Of a stretch of DNA of 64,000 bases, positions 63,587 to 64,000 are shown one piece after another. This DNA is from Owenia fusiformis (Eukaryota > Annelida > Polychaeta > Sabellida > Oweniidae). The notes beneath the pieces were generated by a model that saw only the letters and a list, made by a program, of their open reading frames with translations, did not search any database and was not told the DNA's origin. Position 1 is the stretch's first letter. Each line of letters begins with the position of its first letter. The position numbers and the translations under genes are program-made. The stretch covers positions 18,371,915 through 18,435,914 of the forward strand of contig CAIIXF020000001.1 of NCBI GenBank assembly GCA_903813345.2. The letters run 5' to 3'.

Positions 63587-64000
63587 GTAAGCCTTAATCA
63601 ACACTTTTCAATCTAATAAAAACTGGTCATTTTATTTATATTCATGTATCATACAATCTACATTACTTCATCACTTTATCATACAATTTATAAAACATAA
63701 AAGTCATAGAAAAGTAATATGAAAAGATGTATTAGATATATTAGACTAGCGTAATTTTGAACGAGCTGAATAGTAAACGGGTTTATTGGTAATCCAGTAA
63801 TTGATGGTGTGTAGTAAAGTCTCACTGTGATGTTTTGTGTTCAACGCTACTACTAATGTCAAATAAAATGTTTGTGATTACTATTTTGTAGATATACATT
63901 TATCTCCATTGCCTCCATCCTTTTCACAACTTCATCTAACTCAATCAAGGGTACATTTCATGAAAGAGGGATTAGGTTGGAAATTTTAATTAAGATTATT
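63587..64000 (+). other. Hox2 intron 1, left part
   Basis: It starts GTAAGC and reaches the window edge without a homeobox. It is AT-rich and nothing else was seen. Confidence 0.9.

Noticed and set aside
1-64000. retroviral, LTR, LINE or Polinton-like elements
   Set aside because: No reverse transcriptase, integrase, capsid or polymerase-like reading frame and no long terminal repeats were seen.

Overview
This is about two thirds A+T animal DNA from inside a Hox cluster. It holds the whole two-exon Hox3 gene (39.8-44.0 kb) and the first coding exon of Hox2/proboscipedia (63.27-63.59 kb), both on the + strand. The order Hox3 then Hox2 in the direction of transcription is that of an intact cluster, with Hox4 expected to the left and Hox1 to the right of the window. 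The Hox3 homeodomain, the Hox2 N-terminal motif and dispersed repeats rich in AAGGTCA half sites with GCC-rich tails point to a lophotrochozoan, most likely a mollusc. I cannot name the species from sequence alone.

Layout. 1-39.5 kb is the Hox4-Hox3 intergenic space. No protein gene is recognisable there, but it holds a clear microRNA hairpin of the mir-10/mir-993 family on the minus strand (7,636-7,695), opposite in direction to the Hox genes. It also holds a convincing spliced-exon candidate (12,899-13,094, +) that could be a distal 5' untranslated exon of Hox3, and five near-identical copies of an RFX X-box motif, all in one orientation. 37.6-38.8 kb has C-rich microsatellites and a 76-bp foldback. 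39.8-44.0 kb is Hox3: exon 1 with the hexapeptide, a 3.0-kb intron, and exon 2 with the homeobox and a Gln-rich tail; a short upstream reading frame overlaps its start codon. 44-63 kb is the Hox3-Hox2 spacer. Here repeats collect: a 31-bp satellite with a 186-bp higher-order period (about 51.9-54.0 kb), a dispersed element inserted into it, a TTAA-flanked foldback element (54.4-55.1 kb), a G-rich tandem repeat with a unit of about 310 bp (58.0-58.8 kb), and homopolymer tracts. 62.9-64.0 kb is the Hox2 promoter region, exon 1 and the start of its first intron.

How the parts may work together: Hox3 and Hox2 encode anterior patterning transcription factors that bind DNA with PBC cofactors through the YPWM hexapeptide. 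The antisense miRNA has the mir-10 seed, and this family is classically embedded in Hox clusters. I saw no retroviral or other virus-like element, no rRNA or CRISPR, and no convincing tRNA.
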